Shown piece after piece: positions 23,932 through 32,309 of a stretch of DNA of 32,309 nt (positions are counted from its first letter, which is position 1; every line of letters begins with the position of its first letter). Made by a program: the position numbers and the translations under genes. The DNA comes from Paenibacillus chondroitinus NBRC 15376. GTDB lineage: Bacteria > Bacillota > Bacilli > Paenibacillales > NBRC-103111. Under the pieces are notes generated by a model. That model was not told the origin of the DNA. It worked only from the letters and a program-made list of their open reading frames with translations, and did not search any database. Location of the stretch: positions 1 to 32,309 of the forward strand of contig NZ_BILW01000057.1 in NCBI RefSeq assembly GCF_004000765.1, given 5' to 3'.

Positions 23932-25449
23932 TTATGCCATATGCTGTGCAGCAAGGCGCATGATCTCTTCTTCTGTTGCTTTATTTCCTTCTACGATCCC
24001 CGTAAGGCGTCCTTCACACATAACCATGATTCGGTCTGACATCCCAAGCAGCTCGGGCATTTCAGAAGAGATCATGATAATACTTTTCCCCTGCTTCGCA
24101 AGGTCGGCAATGATGGAATAAATCTCAAACTTCGCTCCTACGTCAATTCCGCGAGTCGGCTCATCCAGCAGGAGCACGTCCGGCTCTGTAAGCAGCCATC
24201 TGGCCAAGAGCACCTTTTGCTGATTACCACCAGAAAGGTTTTTGATCAATGCATGCATGTTCGGCGTTTTCACGCGAAGCATCTCAATGCTTTTCTCCAC
24301 TTCGACTTTTCGTTTCGCTTCATTAATGAATCCGAGGGGGTTCATGTATCGTGCTAAATTCGCAATGACTGTATTCTCAAGCACGGACAATACCGGGAAA
24401 ATCCCTGTCACGCGGCGCTCTTCCGTAAGCAGCGCGATTTTGTGCTTAATGGCGTCAATCGGCGATTTAAGCTTTACTTGCTTGCCGTGGATCGAAATTT
24501 GGCCGGATGCAACACCGCGTAGTCCGAACAAAGCTTCCATCAGTTCCGTCCGCTGTGCACCAACCAAACCGCCCACGCCAAGAATTTCTCCCTTACGAAG
24601 GTCGAAAGAAACATTTTTAAAGGATCTTGGGATGACCGACGTCAGTCCCTCAACACTCATTAATACACCGTTCGGTACATTGCTTCGTTCAGGGAAACGC
24701 TCTTTGAGATCACGTCCAACCATTTTCGAGATGATCATATCGGTTGTCAGCTCTGACGATGGCCACGTCCCAATCTTTGTTCCGTCACGCATAATCGTTA
24801 CTTCATCCGAGATTTCAAGGATTTCTTCCATTTTATGTGAAATATAGATGATCGAGACGCCACGACTTTTCAGGTCGCGAATGATGCGAAATAGCTGTTC
24901 AACTTCATTTCCTGTTAATGACGAAGTCGGCTCATCCATAACAATGACTTTCGAATTGAAAGAAACGGCTTTGGCAATTTCAATGGACTGCACTTTCGAA
25001 ACCGATAAGGTGCCAACAAGTGTGTCCGGTTTAATATCCATTTGGAGCTGTTCAAACAACTTTTCTGTATCTCTGCGCATCTTCTTGTGATCCACTAATT
25101 TCAATGGTCCGATCCCTTTTTCCGGGAAGCGGACCAACCAAATGTTCTCCATCACGTTGCGATGAGGAACCGGGTGCAGCTCTTGATGAATCATGGAAAT
25201 GCCGTTTGCTAACGCATCCTTGGAATTAAGGATGGACACGCTCTCACCGTTCAGCTTGATCTCTCCGCCATCCGGCTTATAGATGCCGAATAAGCATTTC
25301 ATCAACGTCGATTTACCAGCCCCGTTTTCTCCCATCAAAGCATGCACGCTTCCTGGGCGAACTTTCAGGGTAACGTTATCCAGCGCCTTGACGCCGGGGA
25401 ACTCTTTGGAGATTTGATTCATTTCCAGTAAATACTCATGTAATGTCAT
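23932..25449 (-). CDS. mglA: Galactose/methyl-galactoside ABC transporter ATPase MglA
   Basis: A 505-residue protein with two fused ABC domains, as in MglA/RbsA. The first domain has Walker A GENGAGKST (40-48) and Walker B VIVMDEPTSSLT; the second has the degenerate Walker A GLVGAQRTE, the signature LSGGNQQKVLLARWL and Walker B VLLLDEPTRGIDVG, typical of CUT2 ATPases. The start at 25449 has GGGGGAG upstream and gives the standard family length; an in-frame ATG at 25551 would add 34 residues and begin inside the mglB/mglA hairpin. It provides the energy for uptake with MglB and MglC. Confidence 0.95.
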   Translation of the reverse strand: MTLHEYLLEMNQISKEFPGVKALDNVTLKVRPGSVHALMGENGAGKSTLMKCLFGIYKPDGGEIKLNGESVSILNSKDALANGISMIHQELHPVPHRNVMENIWLVRFPEKGIGPLKLVDHKKMRRDTEKLFEQLQMDIKPDTLVGTLSVSKVQSIEIAKAVSFNSKVIVMDEPTSSLTGNEVEQLFRIIRDLKSRGVSIIYISHKMEEILEISDEVTIMRDGTKIGTWPSSELTTDMIISKMVGRDLKERFPERSNVPNGVLMSVEGLTSVIPRSFKNVSFDLRKGEILGVGGLVGAQRTELMEALFGLRGVASGQISIHGKQVKLKSPIDAIKHKIALLTEERRVTGIFPVLSVLENTVIANLARYMNPLGFINEAKRKVEVEKSIEMLRVKTPNMHALIKNLSGGNQQKVLLARWLLTEPDVLLLDEPTRGIDVGAKFEIYSIIADLAKQGKSIIMISSEMPELLGMSDRIMVMCEGRLTGIVEGNKATEEEIMRLAAQHMA

Positions 25450-25546
25450 GGTAACTCCCCCTACCAGCTCACGATAATCCCCACAAAGTGAAGCCATTGT
25501 ACTAAGCCTTTTTCTCTGTATCTTTGCACGGGTTTCCAAATAAGAA

Positions 25547-25572
25547 GGCAAGAGCGGATAATTGCTCTTGCC
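25547..25572 (-). terminator. Intercistronic hairpin between mglB and mglA
   Basis: GGCAAGAGC and GCTCTTGCC form a perfect 9-base stem with an eight-base loop, just past the mglB stop. The T-run on the minus strand is weak (TTCTTATTTGG), so a leaky terminator or 3' mRNA stabiliser is more likely than a full stop. Confidence 0.7.
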
Positions 25573-25586
25573 CGCTTCTATTCAGA

Positions 25587-26675
25587 TTACTTCGCTTCGT
25601 TCATGTTCGCTTTTGTAATCTTTTTGTAGGAAATCCAAACATATTTACCGTCTGTTACATCGTAGCCTGTCGTTTCTTTGCTTGGTGTTTGACCGTTAGC
25701 AAGAGCAGTTGCTACGTTCGTTGTTGCAGCACCTTGGTTTTTCGCATCGTTCAGAACAGTTCCGAGCAACGTGCCATCGCTAAGTGCTTGAAGCGCAGGA
25801 GCCGTAGCGTCAACGCCTACAACCGGCAAGAATTTATTGTCTTTGAAGTAACCTTTTGCTTTCAGAGCTTCGATAGCGCCAAGAGCCATATCGTCGTTGT
25901 TCGCAAGAACAGCTTCGATTTTGTTTTCACTGGAAGCCAGGAAAGCTGCCATTTTTTCTTGACCTTTTACACGATCCCACATAGCAGTATCTTCCGCTAC
26001 TTTCTCTACGCCCAGACCAGCATCTGTAATGGCTTGGATGGAGAACTTCGTGCGAAGCTCAGCATCTTGGTGTCCTGGCTCGCCTTTCAGCATAACGTAT
26101 TGAATTTTACCGTCTTTGTTTTTGTCCGCTTCCGGGTGAGCTTTGAAGTAGTCAACCAGCAATTGGCCTTCCATGGTTCCGGATTGCTCAGCTTTCGCGC
26201 CTACGTAGTAAACTTTATCCCATTTCTTCATATCGTCAGCCAGCGGCTCACGGTTCAAGAAGACAACCGGTACGTTAGCTGTTTTTGCTTTATCGATGAT
26301 AACGCCTGCCGCTGTACGGTCAACCGCGTTGATCGCAAGAGCGTTTACTTTTTTCGTGATGAAAAGGTCAACTTTATCATTTTGCGTCGGTTGTGAGTTT
26401 TGGCTGTCTACGATATCCACAGTTGCTTTGTCTTTCGCAGCATCAGCGATCGCCGCGCGAACACCGGACATGAATGTATCGTCAAATTTATAAATAGCTA
26501 CACCGATTGTTGGTTTTTTGCCGTCTGTTTTAGCAGGAGCTGCTGTTGCCGCTGCGCCAGTGCTTGCAGCTGCGCTAGCTGCCGGAGATGCTGCAGGTTT
26601 TTCTGTTTTAGCGCCACATCCTGTTACGGTTGCAACCAAAGCACTCGCTACTGCAAGGGTAATCAATTTTTTCAA
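25587..26675 (-). CDS. mglB: Galactose/glucose-binding lipoprotein MglB
   Basis: A 362-residue lipoprotein (VTGC, Cys20) with an Ala/Ser/Pro-rich linker. The mature part aligns by eye with E. coli MglB. The EF-hand-like calcium loop DKNKDGKIQ is at 184-192, and E254 matches the distant ligand E205. The sugar ligands are D66 (D14), F68 (F16), N141 (N91), H202/D204/R208 (H152/D154/R158), W233 (W183), N260 (N211) and D289 (D236), with the E. coli number in brackets. This makes D-galactose/D-glucose the likely ligand rather than ribose or xylose. GGGAGGGTC precedes the ATG. It leads the mglBAC operon, whose promoter carries two direct repeats (26732-26779). Confidence 0.96.
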   Translation of the reverse strand: MKKLITLAVASALVATVTGCGAKTEKPAASPAASAAASTGAAATAAPAKTDGKKPTIGVAIYKFDDTFMSGVRAAIADAAKDKATVDIVDSQNSQPTQNDKVDLFITKKVNALAINAVDRTAAGVIIDKAKTANVPVVFLNREPLADDMKKWDKVYYVGAKAEQSGTMEGQLLVDYFKAHPEADKNKDGKIQYVMLKGEPGHQDAELRTKFSIQAITDAGLGVEKVAEDTAMWDRVKGQEKMAAFLASSENKIEAVLANNDDMALGAIEALKAKGYFKDNKFLPVVGVDATAPALQALSDGTLLGTVLNDAKNQGAATTNVATALANGQTPSKETTGYDVTDGKYVWISYKKITKANMNEAK

Positions 26676-26722
26676 GGTAAGACCCTCCCTAAAAGGTTGT
26701 TGTTTGTTTATTTACATTTCTA

Positions 26723-26779
26723 AATATACGGCATGCGGACTACGAAACAAATGCAATATCCTCATGTCTTCTATCGAAA
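26723..26779 (-). promoter_or_regulatory. mglB promoter with two direct repeats spaced 32 bp
   Basis: A -10 box TATATT (26723-26728) has no good -35 box. A motif of the form TTTCG, TAG, then CATG occurs at 26732-26747 and 26763-26779 on the minus strand, with TTTCG starts exactly 32 bases (three helical turns) apart. The near copy covers the -35 position. This is how AraC-type activators usually bind; the response regulator at 29594-31252 is the candidate. Confidence 0.45.
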
Positions 26780-26785
26780 TTCTCA

Positions 26786-27772
26786 TCACTTTATAAACGG
26801 AAATAGCAATTTTTGATTATCCGACCAGAACATATTGTTGAGGTCAATGGCCTTAATCCCGGTATCTACACGGCCCGGAATCTTCTTCCCATGTGAGGCT
26901 TCAACCGCATTTTTAACCCCTAAATAGCCGATGCTGAACGGATTCTGAATAATCGTAGCTTGGATAACGCCTTCCTGCAGCAGCTCCAACTCTTCCGATG
27001 TGCTGTCAAATGTGATGATTTTCACTTTATCTTGCAGATTCATTCGTTGAATCGCGTCGGCAACGCCAATGGAGGAGATTTCATTCAGGGCAACAATCCC
27101 GTCCAAATGCGGATACTTCTCAATGATGCCTTGCGTAAGCTGATCCGCCGTCCCCCGGTCTGTCATCGTGTATACCTTGGCAATGACCTTCATGGTCGGA
27201 TATTTCGAGATTTCATCCAATAGCCCTTGCTCCCGAAGCTCCGTATTGCGCTCCCCTTGTTTAAAGCTCACAATCGCGATATTTCCTTTGGGTCCGGCAA
27301 GCTTGATTAATTGCTGACCTGCCATTTGACCGGCCTCATAATTGTTGGCGCCTATGAAGCTTCTCGCTTTGCGTGACTCCACTTCAGAGTCGATCGCGAC
27401 AACAGGAATGCCTCGTCCCTCAGCATCGTCTACAACTCCCGACAATTCCTTATAGTCGTTTGCCGCGAGCACAATGGCATCAGGACCGCTATTAACGGAT
27501 TGCTCCATTAAGGCGATCTGCCCCTTCACATCCCCTTCATCGTCCGGCGCCCTGAAATCCAATGTCACATTAAATTCCTTCGCGGCGACTTCCGCTCCCA
27601 TTTTAACCGTTTTCCAATAGTCCCCGTTCTGGCTTCTTAACACCACTTCCAAATGCTTCTTCTTCTCGGTGGGTGTACTCTCAGTCTCCGTATTGCGCAT
27701 ACAGGAGGACATGGAGAAGGCAGCGGCCAATATGGCGAATATGAGGGGGCCAAGTTTCATTGTTTTATCCAT
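26786..27772 (-). CDS. Sugar-binding-protein-like lipoprotein, probable sensor partner of the kinase
   Basis: A 328-residue type I periplasmic-binding-protein fold of the RbsB/MglB superfamily, with an N-terminal signal ending MSSC as a weak lipobox. Core segments include VVLRSQNGDYWKTVKMGAE, PDAIVLAANDY, GIPVVAIDSEV and ALNEISSIGVADAI. It lacks the calcium loop of the true MglB encoded next, so it is not simply a duplicate transporter protein. It starts 12 bases after the kinase stop codon, ahead of mglB. In Firmicutes, XylFII binds LytS kinase to sense xylose; I infer a similar role here for galactose or a related sugar. GGGAGGATC precedes the ATG. Confidence 0.88.
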   Translation of the reverse strand: MDKTMKLGPLIFAILAAAFSMSSCMRNTETESTPTEKKKHLEVVLRSQNGDYWKTVKMGAEVAAKEFNVTLDFRAPDDEGDVKGQIALMEQSVNSGPDAIVLAANDYKELSGVVDDAEGRGIPVVAIDSEVESRKARSFIGANNYEAGQMAGQQLIKLAGPKGNIAIVSFKQGERNTELREQGLLDEISKYPTMKVIAKVYTMTDRGTADQLTQGIIEKYPHLDGIVALNEISSIGVADAIQRMNLQDKVKIITFDSTSEELELLQEGVIQATIIQNPFSIGYLGVKNAVEASHGKKIPGRVDTGIKAIDLNNMFWSDNQKLLFPFIK

Positions 27773-27784
27773 CGCGGATCCTCC

Positions 27785-29569
27785 CTATTCCTCTTCCAAT
27801 ATGGCTGGAATCCAGATTTTCACGATCGTTCCTTCTTCAAGCTCGCTCTCCACCTTAACGCCATAATCCGCGCCAAAATACAGCTGAATCCGCTCATGCA
27901 CATTACGCAGACCAACACCTGAGCCCTTATCGCTTTTCACCGAACCAATCATAATGTTCCTAAGTGTTTCTTCCGACATCCCTACACCGTTGTCCTGGAC
28001 CTGGAGCTCTATATTATCGCCAATTTTTTTAGCCGAAATGTGAATATGGCCTTCGTCCACCATATACTCGATGCCATGATAGAGCGAATTTTCTACAAAT
28101 GGCTGCAAAATTAACTTTAGCGTTTTATAAGGCAGCACTTCTTCATCCACTTCAATGTCATAATCGAACTTGTCCTTATACCTCATCTTTTGGATGATTA
28201 AATAATTCCGAATATGCTCGATCTCATCTGCAATCGTAATGATGTTCTTCCCTTTGCTCAGCGAAATCCGAAAAAACTTGGACAAGGAGGTAATCGTCGT
28301 AACAACCTCTTCGTTTTTCCCGTTCCCAACCATCCGAACCACGGAATTGAGCGTATTGTACAAAAAATGCGGATTAATCTGCGATTGCAGCACCTCAAGT
28401 TCGTTTTTTCTCTTGATCTCTTGCTCATGAATATTTTGATCCATCAGCTCTCGCACCCTGGAAACCATGAGATTGAACCTTCGTGAAAGCTGCTCCACTT
28501 CATCTGCGCCGCGAACATGGATGTACGTATCGAAATGCCCCTTCTCGACCATTTCCATCGATTTCTTGAGCCGTTTAATCGGCTTAGAAATGCGCGCTGA
28601 CATGAAGGAGGAGATGAGCAAAATAAATATAAGGACAATGACCAACAACCAAATCATAAACGTGCTGATTTCCTTGCGGGTCGTGATCATTTCATCCATA
28701 TAGGAGACCCCGATAATTTTCCAACCGATATTATTAACGGTCCTAACGACATTAAGACGGGGTTCCCCCTCGCTGACATCCATATACTTGCCGTAGGAGA
28801 ATTTGAGCGCCTGCTCCACATTTTCATATTTTAAGCCAATATAAATAAGCTGCTGCTGGGGATGATACACAATGTTTCCGGCCGAATCGTCGATAATGTA
28901 CACGTAACCCTTTTTACCTAAAGAAACCGTGCGGAACACGTCATCCAACGTTTTAAAATTCACATCCACCAGAAGCACCGCGTCCTCCCACTTCCCGCCA
29001 TGTTCAATGGTAACCCCTTTACTCATGGAAACAACCCAGCGGTACGGATCTTTGAATAGGTTCTGAATATGCGGCAGCGAAAAGGAAAGATGGTTCGGAT
29101 TGTCCAAAGCGGACTTAAACCAGGACTGTTCAATCAGCCTCGTATTTTTGCGCATGCCGGCATTCTGGAGACCTGTAATCAGCTCGCCATCCGCAGCAAA
29201 TAAATTAATGGAGACAATATCCTCGCGTGTGCTTGCGATCGTTTCCAACTGTTCCGTCAGCTTGTCGGAGGGGATGCCGCGGCTTTTGGCAATCTTGGCA
29301 TCGACCACCTCGAACGTGTCCGCCATGCCTTTTATATAATTTTCCAAGTTAAACTGGACCTGTTCTACAATCTGCTGTGTATTTAAAAAGGCACTTTCTT
29401 CCGCCGTCTTGGAGAACTTATTATAGAGCACCAACGAAATGATCAGCATAACGGTCACGGTGATGAAAATAAAAGACATCGTAATCGCAAATTGGATGCT
29501 TTTCACCCGGATGGTATCGAGCAGCACCTCGTACAAAGCCTTGAATAGAGCTCGTATTTTTCGTATCAA
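27785..29569 (-). CDS. YesM/LytS-like sensor histidine kinase
   Basis: A 594-residue kinase with TM1 near 30-50, an extracytoplasmic Cache-type sensor (about 55-295), TM2, and a HAMP domain starting SARISKPIKRLKKSMEMV. The His_kinase domain has phosphoacceptor His401 in SQINPHFLYNTLNS, and the ATPase domain has VQDNGVGMSEETL and GVGLRNVHERIQLYFG. It is encoded between a YesN-type regulator and a binding-protein-like lipoprotein, all on one strand with gaps of 24 and 12 bases, so the three should form one signalling unit. It most likely senses sugar directly or through that lipoprotein. The ATG at 29569 opens a plausible cytoplasmic N-terminus with a weak ribosome binding site. Confidence 0.94.
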   Translation of the reverse strand: MIRKIRALFKALYEVLLDTIRVKSIQFAITMSFIFITVTVMLIISLVLYNKFSKTAEESAFLNTQQIVEQVQFNLENYIKGMADTFEVVDAKIAKSRGIPSDKLTEQLETIASTREDIVSINLFAADGELITGLQNAGMRKNTRLIEQSWFKSALDNPNHLSFSLPHIQNLFKDPYRWVVSMSKGVTIEHGGKWEDAVLLVDVNFKTLDDVFRTVSLGKKGYVYIIDDSAGNIVYHPQQQLIYIGLKYENVEQALKFSYGKYMDVSEGEPRLNVVRTVNNIGWKIIGVSYMDEMITTRKEISTFMIWLLVIVLIFILLISSFMSARISKPIKRLKKSMEMVEKGHFDTYIHVRGADEVEQLSRRFNLMVSRVRELMDQNIHEQEIKRKNELEVLQSQINPHFLYNTLNSVVRMVGNGKNEEVVTTITSLSKFFRISLSKGKNIITIADEIEHIRNYLIIQKMRYKDKFDYDIEVDEEVLPYKTLKLILQPFVENSLYHGIEYMVDEGHIHISAKKIGDNIELQVQDNGVGMSEETLRNIMIGSVKSDKGSGVGLRNVHERIQLYFGADYGVKVESELEEGTIVKIWIPAILEEE

Positions 29570-29593
29570 AACTAACCCCCCGCTCCTTGACCC

Positions 29594-31252
29594 CTACTGC
29601 CCTTTGCTGCTGTTATTGCGATATTCCTTTGGGGAAACGCCAACATTTTTTCGGAACGAAAAGCTGAAATAGTTCGCATCGGCATAACCGACCTTCTCAG
29701 CGATCTCCAGCGCCTTCATATCTGTGGAACGCAGCATCTCCTTCGCCGCCTCCATGCGGATATGGTTCAAATAGTTGACGAAGGTCATTTTCGTTTCTTT
29801 TTTGAAAATACTGCTGAAATACCCCGCGCTAATATGCAAATGGCTGCACACTTTGTTAATCGTAATATCGCCTTCGTGATAATGATTTTTGGTATAATCC
29901 TTGGCCATCTCAACCAGATTCTTGTAAGTATATTGGCGATCCGTAGCGATATGGTTCATCATCGAGGCGCATAGCTCGGCAAGCCAGTGCTTAGCTTCTT
30001 CCAACGACTTAAACTTATTGATCTCTGTAAAAGGAATGAAGTTGTCGCCGAAAACCTCGTCCACGTTCAAATTCGAATCCTTGGCCGCCTTCAGGATGCA
30101 AGTCAGGATTTCGAGCAAATAAATCTGATAGTCCTTAACGGAAACAGCTCCTTCAATTCCCTGAAAAAGCTCGTCCATCGTCTCCCGGATCTCTTGATTC
30201 GTCCCAACCTTGATACAACGCGTCAAAGCGTGCTCTTTCACATCGTCAAATCGCACTTTCTCCACGGACCGCATCTCCACATCATCAATGGAAATAATGC
30301 GGTTATTGCCAAGAATAAGTCGATAGTCCAGCGCCAATACAGCGTCTTCATAGGAATAGCTGATTTTGGTCACATCCTTCATGACAGTACCAATACCAAC
30401 CGTTAAGGTAAACTTCAAATATTTTTCCACATTCTGCCGAACTTCTTCCAGCACCTTCATCGTCTCTTGCAGCGCGATTTCCCGGTTCTCACTCTCCCTT
30501 ACGGATAACACAACCACATGATCGTCATGCATAAAAACAAGGCCAAACCGATGTTTATCTACAATCTCTTCCGTGATATTTAATAGGGCGAAGTATTTCA
30601 GCGCTTGATCCGGCGAATATTTTAAGGAAACGGACTTGGACAGCTCTTCCCGATTCTCCAGCTCCTCTTCAGGAATGAGTACGCCATCGATACTCAAAAC
30701 AGCAGCCACAAAGCTTTGGCCGCCTATTTCAATCCCGTAGTTTGCCGCTTTCTCGTAGACTTCTTCGCGCGGAAGCTTCCGGTTCATGAGCGTTGCCAGG
30801 AAATTCTCTTTCAGCACAGGCATGCTCTTCCGGTAATGCTCCATGAGCAGCTGCACATTTTCCCGGTGCGCCACTTCCTCCTGAATTTGCCCTTTCACCT
30901 TCATCAAAGCATTGATAAGCTCCTGAGCGGAAAAAGGCTTCAGCACATACTCATCGATATGCAGCTTAATCGCCCTCTGGGCATACTCAAACTCATCATG
31001 CCCCGTGAGAATGATCAGCTTGATGGTCGGAAAGCGTTCCCGAATCGCTTCGGCCAGCTGCAGCCCATTCATAAACGGCATCTGAATATCCGTTACAACG
31101 ACGTCCGGCTGTAATCGCTCTACCATTTCCAGCGCTTCTCTGCCGTTCTCCGCTTTCTCAATGACCTCGAAGCCGATGGCTTCCCAGTCCACTTCGCGAA
31201 CGACACCTTCACGGACATCCTCTTCATCATCTACTAAAATTAGCTTGTACAT
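29594..31252 (-). CDS. YesN-type response regulator with AraC-type DNA-binding domain
   Basis: A 552-residue regulator. The receiver carries D8/D9, phosphoacceptor D55 in VTDIQMPFMNG and a conserved Lys in YVLKPFSAQE. A long central region of unclear function precedes the two AraC-type helix-turn-helices at the C-terminus (INKVCSHLHISAGYFSSIFK and ALEIAEKVGYADANYFSFSF). I start it at the ATG at 31252 with AGGGGGA upstream; an in-frame ATG at 31270 would itself overlap that site. It is the first gene of the sensor unit (regulator-kinase-lipoprotein) ahead of mglBAC and most likely activates the mglB promoter. Confidence 0.94.
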   Translation of the reverse strand: MYKLILVDDEEDVREGVVREVDWEAIGFEVIEKAENGREALEMVERLQPDVVVTDIQMPFMNGLQLAEAIRERFPTIKLIILTGHDEFEYAQRAIKLHIDEYVLKPFSAQELINALMKVKGQIQEEVAHRENVQLLMEHYRKSMPVLKENFLATLMNRKLPREEVYEKAANYGIEIGGQSFVAAVLSIDGVLIPEEELENREELSKSVSLKYSPDQALKYFALLNITEEIVDKHRFGLVFMHDDHVVVLSVRESENREIALQETMKVLEEVRQNVEKYLKFTLTVGIGTVMKDVTKISYSYEDAVLALDYRLILGNNRIISIDDVEMRSVEKVRFDDVKEHALTRCIKVGTNQEIRETMDELFQGIEGAVSVKDYQIYLLEILTCILKAAKDSNLNVDEVFGDNFIPFTEINKFKSLEEAKHWLAELCASMMNHIATDRQYTYKNLVEMAKDYTKNHYHEGDITINKVCSHLHISAGYFSSIFKKETKMTFVNYLNHIRMEAAKEMLRSTDMKALEIAEKVGYADANYFSFSFRKNVGVSPKEYRNNSSKGQ

Positions 31253-31396
31253 CAGGGTCCCCCTAAACATTTACATATAAAGTGCTGATTTGTAAGTAAT
31301 TAGTAATTAAGCTATTTATCCATATTGTACTAACTGACTATCGAATACACAACAGGATTAGCAGGCGTTAAGGAAGTAATGGTAAAAATCACCTAG

Positions 31397-31419
31397 TGTC
31401 TGTTAAACTTAAGTAGACA
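31397..31419. promoter_or_regulatory. Weak dyad in the divergent gap upstream of moxR
   Basis: TGTCT and AGACA flank a 13-base partly symmetric centre (31397-31419) in the 226-base gap between the response regulator and the MoxR gene. The rest of the gap is AT-rich with no gene; the site could serve either divergent gene. Confidence 0.2.
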
Positions 31420-31478
31420 ATTCTTATGTCCCGATTTACATATTGTTCACCACATTAATGATTTGGGAGGAACAGCCG

Positions 31479-32309
31479 TTGGACTTCGCACGAATAGGAC
31501 AAATCGCTACGCTCATCAAGGAAAATGTAGGTAGAGTCATTGTAGGAAAAGACGAGACGGTCGAGCTGATGGTTATCGCCCTCATCGCTTCCGGACATGT
31601 GCTGCTTGAGGATGTGCCGGGTACAGGGAAAACGCAGCTGGCTAAAGCGCTGGCCCGCTCCTTGGACGGCACGATGAAGCGCATTCAGTTCACACCGGAT
31701 CTCCTGCCTTCGGATGTTAGCGGCATTAACTTTTACAATCAAAAGCTCGGCGAATTCGAATTCCGCCCGGGACCGTTATTCGCTCACATCGTGCTCGCCG
31801 ATGAAATTAACCGCGCGACGCCGCGCACACAATCCGCCTTGCTGGAAAGCATGGAGGAGCGCCAAGTGAGCATCGACGGGGAAACGCGCGCGCTCGAAGC
31901 GCCGTTCCTCGTGATCGCCACGCAGAACCCTGTCGAGAATCAGGGGACGTTCCCGCTGCCGGAAGCGCAGCTCGACCGCTTCCTGATGAAGCTCTCGCTC
32001 GGTTATCCGTCTGCCACGGAGCAGGTGCAGATTTTAAAGCGCTACCAACAGCAGGACCCGCTGGATCAGCTGCTGCCGGTTGTAGGGCGCGCTGAGCTGC
32101 TTGAAGCGCAGCGCTTGTTCGTGCAGGTGCGCTTCAGCGACGAGCTGCTGCAGTACCTCGTGCAGCTCGCGGAAGCTACGCGCACGCATGCGGATGCCGC
32201 GCTTGGCGTCTCGCCGCGCGGCGTGCGCGCCTTGATGAAGGCGGCGCAGGTGTACGCGGCGCTGCGCGGCCGCGACTATGTGCTGCCGGACGACATCAAG
32301 GCGCTGGCC
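31479..32309 (+). CDS. MoxR-family AAA+ ATPase (3' part cut by window edge)
   Basis: The plus-strand frame stays open from a TTG at 31479 to the window end, giving the first 277 residues. Walker A is EDVPGTGKT (44-52), Walker B is IVLADEINR, and RATPRTQSALLESMEE and ATQNPVENQGTFPLPEAQLDRF are MoxR-family signatures. GGGAGG lies 8 bases upstream of the TTG, which fixes the start. MoxR ATPases act as chaperones for co-encoded VWA/DUF58 proteins, which would lie beyond the window edge. The last 250 bases are noticeably more GC-rich than the neighbouring kinase and regulator genes, as is also seen in a few other genes here. Confidence 0.93.
   Translation, partial: MDFARIGQIATLIKENVGRVIVGKDETVELMVIALIASGHVLLEDVPGTGKTQLAKALARSLDGTMKRIQFTPDLLPSDVSGINFYNQKLGEFEFRPGPLFAHIVLADEINRATPRTQSALLESMEERQVSIDGETRALEAPFLVIATQNPVENQGTFPLPEAQLDRFLMKLSLGYPSATEQVQILKRYQQQDPLDQLLPVVGRAELLEAQRLFVQVRFSDELLQYLVQLAEATRTHADAALGVSPRGVRALMKAAQVYAALRGRDYVLPDDIKALA

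Noticed and set aside
1..32309. CRISPR array, prophage, toxin-antitoxin, tRNA or rRNA genes
   Set aside because: Looked for on both strands; no regularly spaced direct repeats, phage genes or RNA-gene signatures were seen.

Overview
The window looks like a chromosomal segment of a Bacillota bacterium, most likely Paenibacillus or a close relative. This is inferred from three things: strong GGAGG-type ribosome binding sites with some TTG starts, two YesM/YesN-type histidine kinase and AraC-type regulator pairs beside sugar ABC transporters, and CsoR/CopZ/CopA copper control. Nothing here fixes the species. I see no rRNA, tRNA, CRISPR array, transposase or phage genes. There are 28 gene calls: 25 apparently complete, one cut by each window edge, and one carrying a frameshift.

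Bases 1-4110 are a copper block on the minus strand. A csoR-copZ-lipoprotein operon, probably running on into a short-chain dehydrogenase, sits beside a separate copA unit. Both promoters have a TTGACA -35 box, a 16-base G-rich spacer that matches a CsoR operator, and a TATGAT or TATACT -10 box. The lipoprotein carries two copies of the same histidine pattern and is a candidate extracytoplasmic copper binder.

Bases 4160-10700 hold a terminator, a large imperfect inverted repeat, add (adenosine deaminase), an AlkD-type DNA glycosylase, a Cof-type HAD phosphatase, a frameshifted small gene, and a two-gene lipid unit (acyl-CoA ligase plus a 2,4-dienoyl-CoA reductase-like SDR).

Bases 11000-18800 are a carbohydrate locus on the minus strand: histidine kinase, response regulator, binding lipoprotein, two CUT1 permeases and a Gfo/Idh/MocA dehydrogenase. 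No ATPase gene is present, so a shared MsmX-type ATPase is presumably used. Diverging from it (18908-20737, plus strand) is a tiny helix-turn-helix ORF, a D-serine dehydratase/D-threonine aldolase-like PLP enzyme, and a RidA-family protein.

Bases 21050-31250 (minus strand) hold a galactose/glucose locus: response regulator, histidine kinase, a second binding-protein-like lipoprotein (probable sensor partner), then mglB-mglA-mglC, followed by a chemoreceptor gene. In MglB the sugar and calcium ligands of the E. coli protein are nearly all visible. Two direct repeats 32 bases apart lie at the mglB promoter. The window ends in a plus-strand moxR-type AAA ATPase cut by the edge.

Three of the four intergenic stretches longer than 300 bases are not plain: one holds a 176-base imperfect palindrome built from four copies of a short unit, and two convergent gaps about 10 kb apart share diverged repeat words. 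The fourth, upstream of add, has a perfect 10-base dyad next to a promoter.
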